A stretch of 64,000 nt of DNA from assembly GCF_051014445.1 (NCBI RefSeq), contig NW_027488368.1:22170001-22234000 (forward strand), given 5' to 3'. The notes beneath the pieces were generated by a model. It was not told where the DNA came from. It saw only the letters and a list, made by a program, of their open reading frames with translations, and did no database searches. This stretch comes from Colletes latitarsis. Taxonomy: Eukaryota > Arthropoda > Insecta > Hymenoptera > Colletidae. Below are positions 1 to 9,760 of the stretch, one piece after another (position 1 is the stretch's first letter; each line of letters starts with the position of its first letter). The position numbers were made by a program, and so were the translations under genes.

Positions 1-20
1 TTTTAGAGGATAACGCAAGT

Positions 21-42
21 TAGGTCTGGGATAGGTCTGGGA
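21..42 (+). repeat. Internal 11 bp direct repeat within the monomer
   Basis: TAGGTCTGGGA is present twice in direct succession (21-31 and 32-42). The same pair occurs in almost every monomer, either as TTAGGTCTGGG/ATAGGTCTGGG or as TTAGGTCTGGG/TTAGGTCTAGG and close variants (TTAGGTCTAGG/TTAGGCCTGGG). Because 176 is 16 times 11, the monomer may once have grown from a shorter unit, but no other 11 bp periodicity is evident in the rest of it, so this is only a suggestion. Confidence 0.85.
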
Positions 43-156
43 TTTGCCCTCATCAGACTCATACGTTCGCGTTTTTCACATACTTGTTGAACGGATCCTG
101 GGTTTTTTCTGGTTTGGATAACGTAGTAATGTTGTACCACACTGAAGCAGTCCATT

Positions 157-167
157 AAACCTGGTTT
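157..167. repeat. AAACCTGGTTT dyad, once per monomer
   Basis: An 11 bp inverted repeat (AAACC, T, GGTTT) near the end of the monomer. It is kept in most units. Common variants are AAACCAGGTTT, which keeps the symmetry, and AAACCTGGTCT, which breaks one arm; AAACCCGGTTT is seen in the 60-64 kb region. No protein binding can be assigned. Confidence 0.85.
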
Positions 168-305
168 GGATCAATATTTTAGAGGATAATGCATGTTAGG
201 TCTAGGTTAGCCCTGAGATTTTCACTCATCAGACTCATACTTTCGCATTCTTCAGATACCTGTTGGACGGATCCTGGGTTTTTTCTGGTATGGTTCACGT
301 AGTAA

Positions 306-317
306 TGTGGTACCACA
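306..317. repeat. TGTGGTACCACA palindrome, once per monomer
   Basis: A perfect 12 bp palindrome containing a KpnI site (GGTACC), shown here in the second monomer and present in a majority of units. Recurrent variants are GTGGGACCAC (centre changed, arms kept), AGTGGTACCACA (10 bp palindrome left), TTGTACCAC and AAGTACAAC (arms lost). Each variant travels with a particular monomer class, so it marks position inside the higher-order repeats. It could form a small hairpin or bind a dimeric protein, but nothing in the sequence proves either. Confidence 0.9.
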
Positions 318-1820
318 CTGAAACAATCAATTAAACCTGGTCTTGATAAATAGTTTAGAGGATAACACATGTTAGGTCTGGGTTAGGCCTGGGATTTGCC
401 CTCATCAGGGTCATACTTTCGCAGTTCTAACATACATGTTGACCTGATCGAGGGATTTTTCTGCTTTGGATCACGTAGTAAAGTGGTACCACACTGAAAC
501 AGACCACTAAACCTGGTTTGGATCAATATTTTAGAGGATAATGCATGTTAGGTTTAGGTTAGCCCTGAGATTTTCACTCACCAGACTCACACTTTCGCAT
601 TTTTCACATACTTGTTGAACAGATCCTGGGTATTTTCTGGTTTGGATCGCGCAGTAATGTGGTACCACACTGAAACAGCCCTCTAAACCTGGTTTCGATC
701 AATATTTTAGAGGATAACGAAAGTTATGTCTAGGTTAGGCATGGGATTTGCCCTCATCAGACTCATGCTTTCGCATTTTTCACATACTTGTTGAACAGAT
801 CCTGGATTTTTTCTGGTATGGATCACGTAGTAATGTGGGACCACACTGAAACATTCAGTTAAACCTGGTCTTGATAAATATTTTTGAGGATAACGCATGT
901 TAGGTCTGGGATAGGTCTGGGATTTGCCCTCATCAGACTCATACTTTCGCACACTTCACATACTCGTTGAACAGATCCTGGGTTATTTTCTGGTTTGGAT
1001 CACATAGTAATGAGGTACCACACTCAAACAGTCGATTAAACCAGGTTTCGATCAATATTTTTGAGGATAACGCATGTTAGGTCTAGGTTAGGCCTGGGAT
1101 TTTCACTCATCAGACTCATACTCTCGCATACTTCTCATACTTGTTGAACGGATCCTGGGCTATTTCTGGATTGGATCACGTAGTAATGTGGTACCACACT
1201 GAAACAGTCAATTAAACCTGGTTTTGATGAATATTTTAGAGAATAATTCATGTTAGGTCTAGGTTAGGTCTAGGATTTGCTCTCATCAGGCTCATTCTTT
1301 CGCATATTTCTCATACTTGATGGCTAGATCCTGGGCTTTCTCTGGATTGCATCACGTAGTAATGAAGTACAACACTGAAACACTCAATTAAACCTGGTTT
1401 CGATCAATATTATTGTGGATAACGCATGTTAGGTCTAGGTTAGGCCTGGGATTTACTCTCATCAGGGTCATACTTTCGCAGTTTTAACATACATGTTGAC
1501 CTGATCGAGGGTTTTTTCTGCTTTGGATCACGTAGTAATGTGGTACCACACTGAAACATTCAAATATACCTGGTCTTGATAAATATTTTAGAGGATAACG
1601 CATGTTAGTTCTGGGTTAGGTCTAGGATTTGCCCTCATCAGGCTCACACTTTCGCATATTTCTCATACTTCATGGCTGGATCCTGGGCTATTACTGTTTT
1701 AGATCACGTAGTAATGTGGTACCACACTGAAACAGTCAATTAAACCTGGTTTCGATCAATATTTTAGAGAATAATTCATGTTAGGTCTGGGTTAGGTCTG
1801 GGATTTGCTCTCATCAGGCT

Positions 1821-2667
1821 CATTCTTTCGCATATTTCTCAAACTTGATGGCTAGATCCTGGGCTTTTTCTGGATTGCATCACGTAGTAATGTGGTACCA
1901 CACTGAAACTTTCAATTAAACCAGGTCTTGATAAATATTTTAGAGGCTAACGCATGTTAGGTCTGGGTTAGGTCTAGGATTTGCCCACATCAGGCTCATA
2001 CTTTCGGATATATCTCATACTTCATGGCTAGATCCTGGGCTGTTTCTGGATTGTATCACGTAGTAATGTGGTACCACGCTGAAACAGTCAATTAAACCTG
2101 GTTTCGATCAATATTTTAGAGGACAATGCAAGTTAGGTCTGGGATAAGTCTGGGATTTGCCCACATCTGGGTCATACTTTCGCATTTTTCACATACTTGT
2201 TGAACAGATCCCGGGTTTTTCCTGGTTTGGATCGCGCAGTAATGTGGTACCACACTGAAACAGCCCACTAAACCTGGTTTCGATCAATATTTTAGAGGAT
2301 AACGAAAGGTATGTCTAGGTTAGGCCTGGGATTTGCCCTCATCAGACTCATGCTTTCGCATTTTTCACATACTTGTTGAACAGATCCTGGGTTTTTTCTG
2401 GTATGGATCACGTAGTAATGTGGGACCACACTGAAACATTCAGTTAAACCTGGTCTTGATAAATATCTTAGAGGATAACGCATGTTAGGTCTGAGTTAGG
2501 TCTAGGATTTGCTCTCGTCAGGCTCATACTTTCGCATATTTCTCATACCTCATGGCTAGATCCTGGGCTATTTCAATTAAACCTGGTTTCGATCAATATT
2601 TTAGAGGATAACGCAACTTAGGTCTGGTATAGGTCTGGGATTTGCCCTCATCAGGCTCATACTTTCG
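1821..2667 (+). repeat. Continuation of block M after a four-monomer loss
   Basis: From about 1841 the sequence follows 18,570-19,396 (spacing 16,729), whereas before 1821 it followed the same block at spacing 16,025. The change is 704 bases, exactly four monomers. The segment includes a monomer with GAGGCTAACGCATG and a TTCGGATATATCTC variant, both also found near 18.7 kb, and the first of the eight monomers shortened by 43 bases (junction 2574/2575). Confidence 0.85.
2574..2575 (+). other. Junction of the recurrent 43 bp deletion (first of eight)
   Basis: GGGCTATTTC is joined directly to AATTAAACCTGG. The same junction is found at 3411/3412, 6713/6714, 14,768/14,769, 19,303/19,304, 20,845/20,846, 31,188/31,189 and 33,082/33,083, always in the monomer marked GTCTGAGTTAGG. 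One event followed by copying of the block explains all eight. The intact version is at 58,917-58,959. Confidence 0.92.
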
Positions 2668-5505
2668 CATTTTTCACATACTTGTTGAACAGATCCTGGG
2701 TATTTTCTGGTATGGATCACGTAGTAATGTGGTACCATACTGAAACATTCAGTTAAACCTGGTCTTGATAAATATTTTAGAGGATAACGCATGTTAGGTC
2801 TGGGTTAGGTCTAGGATTTGCCCACATCAGGCTCATACTTTCGCATATTTCTCATACTTCATGGCTAGATCCTGGGCTGTTTCTGGATTGTATCACGTAG
2901 TAATGTGGTACCACGCTGAAACAGTCAATTAAACCTGGTTTCGATCAATATTTTAGAGGACAATGCAAGTTAGGTCTGGGATAGGTCTGGGATTTGCCCA
3001 CATCTGGGTCATACTTTCGCATTTTTCACATACTTGTTGAACAGATCCTGGGTTTTTTCTGGTTTGGATCGCGCAGTAATGTGGTACCACACTGAAACAG
3101 CCCACTAAACCTGGTTTCGATCAATATTTTAGAGGATAACGAAAGGTATGTCTAGGTTAGGCCTGGGATTTGCCCTCATCAGACTCATGCTTTCGCATTT
3201 TTCAAATACTTGTTGAACAGATCCTGGGTTTTTTCTGGTATGGATCACGTAGTAATGTGGGACCACACTGGAACATTCAGTTAAACCTGGTCTTGATAAA
3301 TATTTTAGAGGATAACGCATGTTAGGTCTGAGTTAGGTCTAGGATTTGCTCTCGTCAGGCTCATACTTTCGCATATTTCTCATGCCTCATGGCTAGATCC
3401 TGGGCTATTTCAATTAAACCTGGTTTCGATCAATATTTTAGAGGATAACGCAAGTTAGGTCTGGTATAGGTCTGGGATTTGCCCTCATCAGGCTCATACT
3501 TTCGCGATTTTCACATACTTGTTGAACAGATCCTGGGTTTTTTTCTGGTTTGGATCACGTAGTAGTGTGGTACCATACTGGAACTGTCCATTAAACCTGG
3601 TCTCGATGAATATTTTTGAGGATAACGCATGTTAGGTCTAGGTTAGGCCGAGGATTTTCACTCATCAGACTCATACTTTCGCATTCTTCACATACTTGTT
3701 GAGCGGATCCTGGGTTTCTTCTTGTTTGGATCAGGTAGTAATGTGGGACCACACTAAAACAGTCAATTAAACCTGGTTTCGATCAATATTTTAGAGGATA
3801 ACGCAAGTTAGGTCTGGGATAGGTCTGGGATTCGCCCTCATCAGGCTCATACTTTCGCGTTTTTCTCATACTTCATGGCTAGATCCTGGGCTGTTTCAGG
3901 ATTGTATCACGTAGTAATGTGGTACCACGCTGAAACAGTCTATTAAACCTGGTTTCAATCAATATTTTTGAGGATAACGCATGTTAGGTCTAGGTAACGC
4001 CTGGGATTTTCACTCATCAGACTCATTCTTTCGCATTCTTCACATACCTGTTTAACGGATCCTGGGTTTTTTCTGGTTTGGATCACGTAGTACTGTGGGT
4101 CCACGCTGAACCAATCAATTAAACCTGGTCTTGATAAATATTTTAGAGGATAACGCATGTTAGGTCTGGGTTAGGTCTAGGATTTGCCCTCATCAGGCTC
4201 ATACTTTCGCATATTTCTCATACTTCATGGCTAGATCCTTGGCTGTTTCTGGATTGGATCACGTAGTAATGTGGTACCACACTGAAACAGTCGATTAAAC
4301 CAGTTTTCGATCAATATTTTTGAGGATAACGCATGTTAGGTCTGGGTTAGGTCTAGGATTTGCTCTCGTCAGGCTCATACTTTCGCATATTTCTCATACC
4401 TCATGGCTAGATCCTGGGCTATTTCTGGATTGGATCACGTAGTAATGTGGTACAACACTGAAACAGTCAATTAAACCTGGTTTCCATCAATATCTTAGAG
4501 GACAACGCAAGTTAGGTCTGGGATAGGTCTGGGATTTGCCCTCATCAGACTCATACGTTCGCGTTTTTCACATACTTGTTGAACGGATCCTGGGTTTTTT
4601 CTGGTTTGGATAACGTAGTAATGTTGTACCACACTGAAGCAGTCCATTAAACCTGGTTTGGATCAATATTTTAGAGGATAATGCATGTTAGGTCTAGGTT
4701 AGCCCTGAGATTTTCACTCATCAGACTCATACTTTCGCATTCTTCAGATACCTGTTGGACGGATCCTGTGTTTTTTCTGGTATGGTTCACGTAGTAATGT
4801 GGTACCACACTGAAACAATCAATTAAACCTGGTCTTGATAAATATTTTAGAGGATAACACATGTTAGGTCTGGGTTAGGCCTGGGATTTGCCCTCATCAG
4901 GGTCATACTTTCGCAGTTCTAACATACATGTTGACCTGATCGAGGGATTTTTCTGCTTTGGATCACGTAGTAAAGTGGTACCACACTGAAACAGACCACT
5001 AAACCTGGTTTGGATCAATATTTTAGAGGATAATGCATGTTAGGTTTAGGTTAGCCCTGAGATTTTCACTCATCAGACTCACACTTTCGCATTTTTCACA
5101 TACTTGTTGAACAGATCCTGGGTTTTTTCTGGTTTGGATCGCGCAGTAATGTGGTACCACACTGAAACAGCCCTCTAAACCTGGTTTCGATCAATATTTT
5201 AGAGGATAACGAAAGTTATGTCTAGGTTAGGCCTGGGATTTGCCCTCATCAGACTCATGCTTTCGCATTTTTCACATACTTGTTGAACAGATCCTGGGTT
5301 TTTTCTGGTATGGATCACGTAGTAATGTGGGACCACACTGAAACATTCAGTTAAACCTGGTTTGGATCAATATTTTAGAGGATAACGCATGTTAGGTTTG
5401 GGTTAGGTCTAGGATTTGCCCTCGTCAGGCTCATACTTTCGCATATTTCTCATACTTCATGGCTAGATCCTGGGCTGTTTCAGGATTGTATCACGTAGTA
5501 ATGTG
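2660..5505 (+). repeat. 19-monomer higher-order repeat, copy 1 (3302 bp spacing)
   Basis: This stretch is repeated at 5,962-8,807. The spacing of 3302 bases equals 19 monomers minus the 43 bp deletion at 3411/3412 plus one extra T in a T tract. Reading the two copies side by side I noted only five single-base differences: 3384 (g/a), one near 3711, one near 4093, one near 4516 and one near 4876. That is about 99.8% identity over 2.8 kb, the mark of a recent duplication. The copy carries the fused monomer at 3862-3865. Confidence 0.9.
3862..3865 (+). other. Fused monomer junction (one monomer lost)
   Basis: TTTCGCGTTTTTCTCATAC joins the left half of a GCGTTTTTCACATAC monomer to the right half of an ATATTTCTCATACTTC monomer. 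The same fusion is at 7164-7167 and 21,296-21,299. Copies at about 15.2, 19.75, 31.65 and 33.5 kb still have both parent monomers, 176 bases longer. The exchange lies within the shared TTTC. Confidence 0.88.
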
Positions 5506-5961
5506 GTACCACGCTGAAACAGTCTATTAAACCTGGTTTCAATCAATATTTTTGAGGATAACGCATGTTAGGTCTAGGTAAGGCCTGGGATTTTCACTCA
5601 TCAGACTCATTCTTTCGCAATCTTCACATACCTGTTGAACGGATCCTGGGTTTTTTCTGGTTTGGATCACGTAGTAATGTGGGACCACACTGAACCAATC
5701 AATTAAACCTGGTCTTGATAAATATTTTAGAGGATAACGCATGTTAGGTCTGGGTTAGGTCTAGGATTTGCCCTCATCAGGCTCATACTTTCGCATATTT
5801 CTCATACTTCATGGCTAGATCCTTGGCTGTTTCTGGATTGGATCACGTAGTAATGTGGTACCACACTGAAACAGTCAATTAAACCTGGTTTCGGTCAATA
5901 TTTTAGAGGACAATGCAAGTTAGGTCTGGGATAGGTCTGGGATTTGCCCACATCAGGGTCA
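5506..5961 (+). repeat. Bridge between the two 3302 bp copies
   Basis: About two and a half monomers joining copy 1 to copy 2. They match the region after 20,0xx in block M (spacing 14,484), sharing the rare GCAATCTTCACATACCTG variant, so the bridge is itself block M sequence and not a foreign spacer. Confidence 0.8.
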
Positions 5962-8807
5962 TACTTTCGCATTTTTCACATACTTGTTGAACAGATCCTG
6001 GGTATTTTCTGGTATGGATCACGTAGTAATGTGGTACCATACTGAAACATTCAGTTAAACCTGGTCTTGATAAATATTTTAGAGGATAACGCATGTTAGG
6101 TCTGGGTTAGGTCTAGGATTTGCCCACATCAGGCTCATACTTTCGCATATTTCTCATACTTCATGGCTAGATCCTGGGCTGTTTCTGGATTGTATCACGT
6201 AGTAATGTGGTACCACGCTGAAACAGTCAATTAAACCTGGTTTCGATCAATATTTTAGAGGACAATGCAAGTTAGGTCTGGGATAGGTCTGGGATTTGCC
6301 CACATCTGGGTCATACTTTCGCATTTTTCACATACTTGTTGAACAGATCCTGGGTTTTTTCTGGTTTGGATCGCGCAGTAATGTGGTACCACACTGAAAC
6401 AGCCCACTAAACCTGGTTTCGATCAATATTTTAGAGGATAACGAAAGGTATGTCTAGGTTAGGCCTGGGATTTGCCCTCATCAGACTCATGCTTTCGCAT
6501 TTTTCAAATACTTGTTGAACAGATCCTGGGTTTTTTCTGGTATGGATCACGTAGTAATGTGGGACCACACTGGAACATTCAGTTAAACCTGGTCTTGATA
6601 AATATTTTAGAGGATAACGCATGTTAGGTCTGAGTTAGGTCTAGGATTTGCTCTCGTCAGGCTCATACTTTCGCATATTTCTCATACCTCATGGCTAGAT
6701 CCTGGGCTATTTCAATTAAACCTGGTTTCGATCAATATTTTAGAGGATAACGCAAGTTAGGTCTGGTATAGGTCTGGGATTTGCCCTCATCAGGCTCATA
6801 CTTTCGCGATTTTCACATACTTGTTGAACAGATCCTGGGTTTTTTTCTGGTTTGGATCACGTAGTAGTGTGGTACCATACTGGAACTGTCCATTAAACCT
6901 GGTCTCGATGAATATTTTTGAGGATAACGCATGTTAGGTCTAGGTTAGGCCGAGGATTTTCACTCATCAGACTCATACTTTCGCATTCTTCACATACTTG
7001 TTGAACGGATCCTGGGTTTCTTCTTGTTTGGATCAGGTAGTAATGTGGGACCACACTAAAACAGTCAATTAAACCTGGTTTCGATCAATATTTTAGAGGA
7101 TAACGCAAGTTAGGTCTGGGATAGGTCTGGGATTCGCCCTCATCAGGCTCATACTTTCGCGTTTTTCTCATACTTCATGGCTAGATCCTGGGCTGTTTCA
7201 GGATTGTATCACGTAGTAATGTGGTACCACGCTGAAACAGTCTATTAAACCTGGTTTCAATCAATATTTTTGAGGATAACGCATGTTAGGTCTAGGTAAC
7301 GCCTGGGATTTTCACTCATCAGACTCATTCTTTCGCATTCTTCACATACCTGTTTAACGGATCCTGGGTTTTTTCTGGTTTGGATCACGTAGTAATGTGG
7401 GTCCACGCTGAACCAATCAATTAAACCTGGTCTTGATAAATATTTTAGAGGATAACGCATGTTAGGTCTGGGTTAGGTCTAGGATTTGCCCTCATCAGGC
7501 TCATACTTTCGCATATTTCTCATACTTCATGGCTAGATCCTTGGCTGTTTCTGGATTGGATCACGTAGTAATGTGGTACCACACTGAAACAGTCGATTAA
7601 ACCAGTTTTCGATCAATATTTTTGAGGATAACGCATGTTAGGTCTGGGTTAGGTCTAGGATTTGCTCTCGTCAGGCTCATACTTTCGCATATTTCTCATA
7701 CCTCATGGCTAGATCCTGGGCTATTTCTGGATTGGATCACGTAGTAATGTGGTACAACACTGAAACAGTCAATTAAACCTGGTTTCCATCAATATCTTAG
7801 AGGACAACGCAAGTTAGGTCAGGGATAGGTCTGGGATTTGCCCTCATCAGACTCATACGTTCGCGTTTTTCACATACTTGTTGAACGGATCCTGGGTTTT
7901 TTCTGGTTTGGATAACGTAGTAATGTTGTACCACACTGAAGCAGTCCATTAAACCTGGTTTGGATCAATATTTTAGAGGATAATGCATGTTAGGTCTAGG
8001 TTAGCCCTGAGATTTTCACTCATCAGACTCATACTTTCGCATTCTTCAGATACCTGTTGGACGGATCCTGTGTTTTTTCTGGTATGGTTCACGTAGTAAT
8101 GTGGTACCACACTGAAACAATCAATTAAACCTGGTCTTGATAAATATTTTAGAGGATAACACATGTTAGGTCTGGTTTAGGCCTGGGATTTGCCCTCATC
8201 AGGGTCATACTTTCGCAGTTCTAACATACATGTTGACCTGATCGAGGGATTTTTCTGCTTTGGATCACGTAGTAAAGTGGTACCACACTGAAACAGACCA
8301 CTAAACCTGGTTTGGATCAATATTTTAGAGGATAATGCATGTTAGGTTTAGGTTAGCCCTGAGATTTTCACTCATCAGACTCACACTTTCGCATTTTTCA
8401 CATACTTGTTGAACAGATCCTGGGTTTTTTCTGGTTTGGATCGCGCAGTAATGTGGTACCACACTGAAACAGCCCTCTAAACCTGGTTTCGATCAATATT
8501 TTAGAGGATAACGAAAGTTATGTCTAGGTTAGGCCTGGGATTTGCCCTCATCAGACTCATGCTTTCGCATTTTTCACATACTTGTTGAACAGATCCTGGG
8601 TTTTTTCTGGTATGGATCACGTAGTAATGTGGGACCACACTGAAACATTCAGTTAAACCTGGTTTGGATCAATATTTTAGAGGATAACGCATGTTAGGTT
8701 TGGGTTAGGTCTAGGATTTGCCCTCGTCAGGCTCATACTTTCGCATATTTCTCATACTTCATGGCTAGATCCTGGGCTGTTTCAGGATTGTATCACGTAG
8801 TAATGAG
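5962..8807 (+). repeat. 19-monomer higher-order repeat, copy 2
   Basis: Second copy of the segment at 2,660-5,505. It includes the 43 bp-deleted monomer (junction 6713/6714) and the fused monomer (7164-7167) at exactly 3302 bases from their counterparts. It ends inside a monomer near 8,807, where TGTGGTACCACGCTG gives way to TGAGGTACCACACTC, a variant that belongs to a different block position. That change marks a recombination junction. Confidence 0.9.
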
Positions 8808-9760
8808 GTACCACACTCAAACAGTCGATTAAACCAGGTTTCGATCAATATTTTTGAGGATAACGCATGTTAGGTCTAGGTTAGGCCTGGGATTTTCACT
8901 AATCAGACTCATACTCTCGCATACTTCTCATACTTGTTGAACGGATCCTGGGCTATTTCTGGATTGGATCACGTAGTAATGTGGTACCACACTGAAACAG
9001 TCAATTAAACCTGGTTTTGATGAATATTTTAGAGAATAATTCATGTTAGGTCTAGGTTAGGTCTAGGATTTGCTCTCATCAGGCTCATTCTTTCGCACAT
9101 TTCTCATACTTGATGGCTAGATCCTGGGCTTTCTCTGGATTGCATCACGTAGTAATGAAGTACAACACTGAAACACTCAATTAAACCTGGTTTCGATCAA
9201 TATTATTGTGGATAACGCATGTTAGGTCTAGGTTAGGCCTGGGATTTACTCTCATCAGGGTCATACTTTCGCAGTTTTAACATACATGTTGACCTGATCG
9301 AGGGTTTTTTCTGCTTTGGATCACGTAGTAATGTGGTACCACACTGAAACATTCAAATATACCTGGTCTTGATAAATATTTTAGAGGATAACGCATGTTA
9401 GTTCTGGGTTAGGTCTAGGATTTGCCCTCATCAGGCTCACACTTTCGCATATTTCTCATACTTCATGGCTGGATCCTGGGCTATTACTGTTTTGGATCAC
9501 GTAGTAATGTGGTACCACACTGAAACAGTCAATTAAACCTGGTTTCGATCAATATTTTAGAGAATAATTCATGTTAGGTCTGGGTTAGGTCTGGGATTTG
9601 CTCTCATCAGGCTCATTCTTTCGCATATTTCTCGTACCTGATGGCTAGATCCTGGGCTTTTTCTGGATTGCATCACGTAGTAATGAAGTACAACACTGAA
9701 ACAGTAAATTCAACCTGGTTTCGATAAATATTTTAGAGAATAATTCATGTTAGGTCTAGG
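8808..9760 (+). repeat. Block M fragment with GAGGTACCACACTC start
   Basis: Five to six monomers matching about 1,015 onward (spacing 7,793) and 17,040-17,990 (spacing 8,232). They include the diagnostic TATTATTGTGGATAACGC unit and the unit with ATTCAAATATACCTGG. It leaves the parallel near 9,760, where TTCATGCTTTCGCATTT replaces the TTCATACTGTCGCAG of the other copies. Confidence 0.85.

Larger units (their letters stand above)
1..176 (+). repeat. Representative monomer of the satellite
   Basis: This is the first full repeat unit; the next begins at 177 with the same TTTTAGAGGA. It is about 42% G+C by hand count and holds six CpG. In order it shows: an A/T-rich start (TTTTAGAGGATAA), a G-rich 11 bp direct repeat (21-42), CCCTCATCAGACTCATAC, a TTCGCG segment, CACATACTTGTTGAAC, a BamHI site (GGATCC) followed by a T tract, CGTAGTAATG, the KpnI-type palindrome region, and an AAACCTGGTTT dyad before the next unit. 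Main variants replace the middle with ATATTTCTCATACTTCATGG plus CTAGATCCTGGGC, or with AGTTCTAACATACATG plus TTGACCTGATCGAGGG. The phase chosen for the start is arbitrary. Confidence 0.95.
1..1820 (+). repeat. Fragment of block M (left edge of window)
   Basis: About ten monomers that recur in the same order at 16,026 onward (spacing 16,025) and 34,340 onward (spacing 34,339). The first roughly 860 bases also recur at 4,493-5,356 (spacing 4,492) and again 3,302 bases later. Differences between the copies are scattered single bases, for example GGGTATTTTCTGG near 630 against GGGTTTTTTCTGG near 5,120. The copy stops following the 16 kb version at 1821-1840, where four monomers are missing. Confidence 0.85.

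Noticed and set aside
21..42. Interstitial telomere repeat
   Set aside because: TTAGG occurs singly or twice 11 bp apart, never as a tandem run.
167..182. CENP-B box (TTCGnnnnAnnCGGG type)
   Set aside because: GGTTTCGATCAATATTTT fits TTCG, four bases and A, but the CGGG half is TTTT. On the other strand, CCCGGTTTCGATCAA near 54.4 kb misses two of the four bases at its end. No full box was found in the lines checked.
171..182. TATA-like promoter (TCAATATTTTAG)
   Set aside because: An A/T-rich stretch recurring in each monomer, with no gene downstream and no other promoter element. Satellite transcription is possible but cannot be read from this.
2870..2945. Pol III A and B boxes, hinting at a tRNA-derived element
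   Set aside because: ATGGCTAGATCCTGGG and GGTTTCGATCA look slightly like A and B boxes, but each has extra or wrong bases and there is no cloverleaf, Pol III terminator in place, or poly-A tail. The match is no better than chance.
2660..8807. Assembly artefact as the cause of the near-identical 3302 bp copies
   Set aside because: It cannot be excluded from sequence alone, but the five differences and the distinct right ends (5,505 against 8,807) make two real copies the more likely reading.
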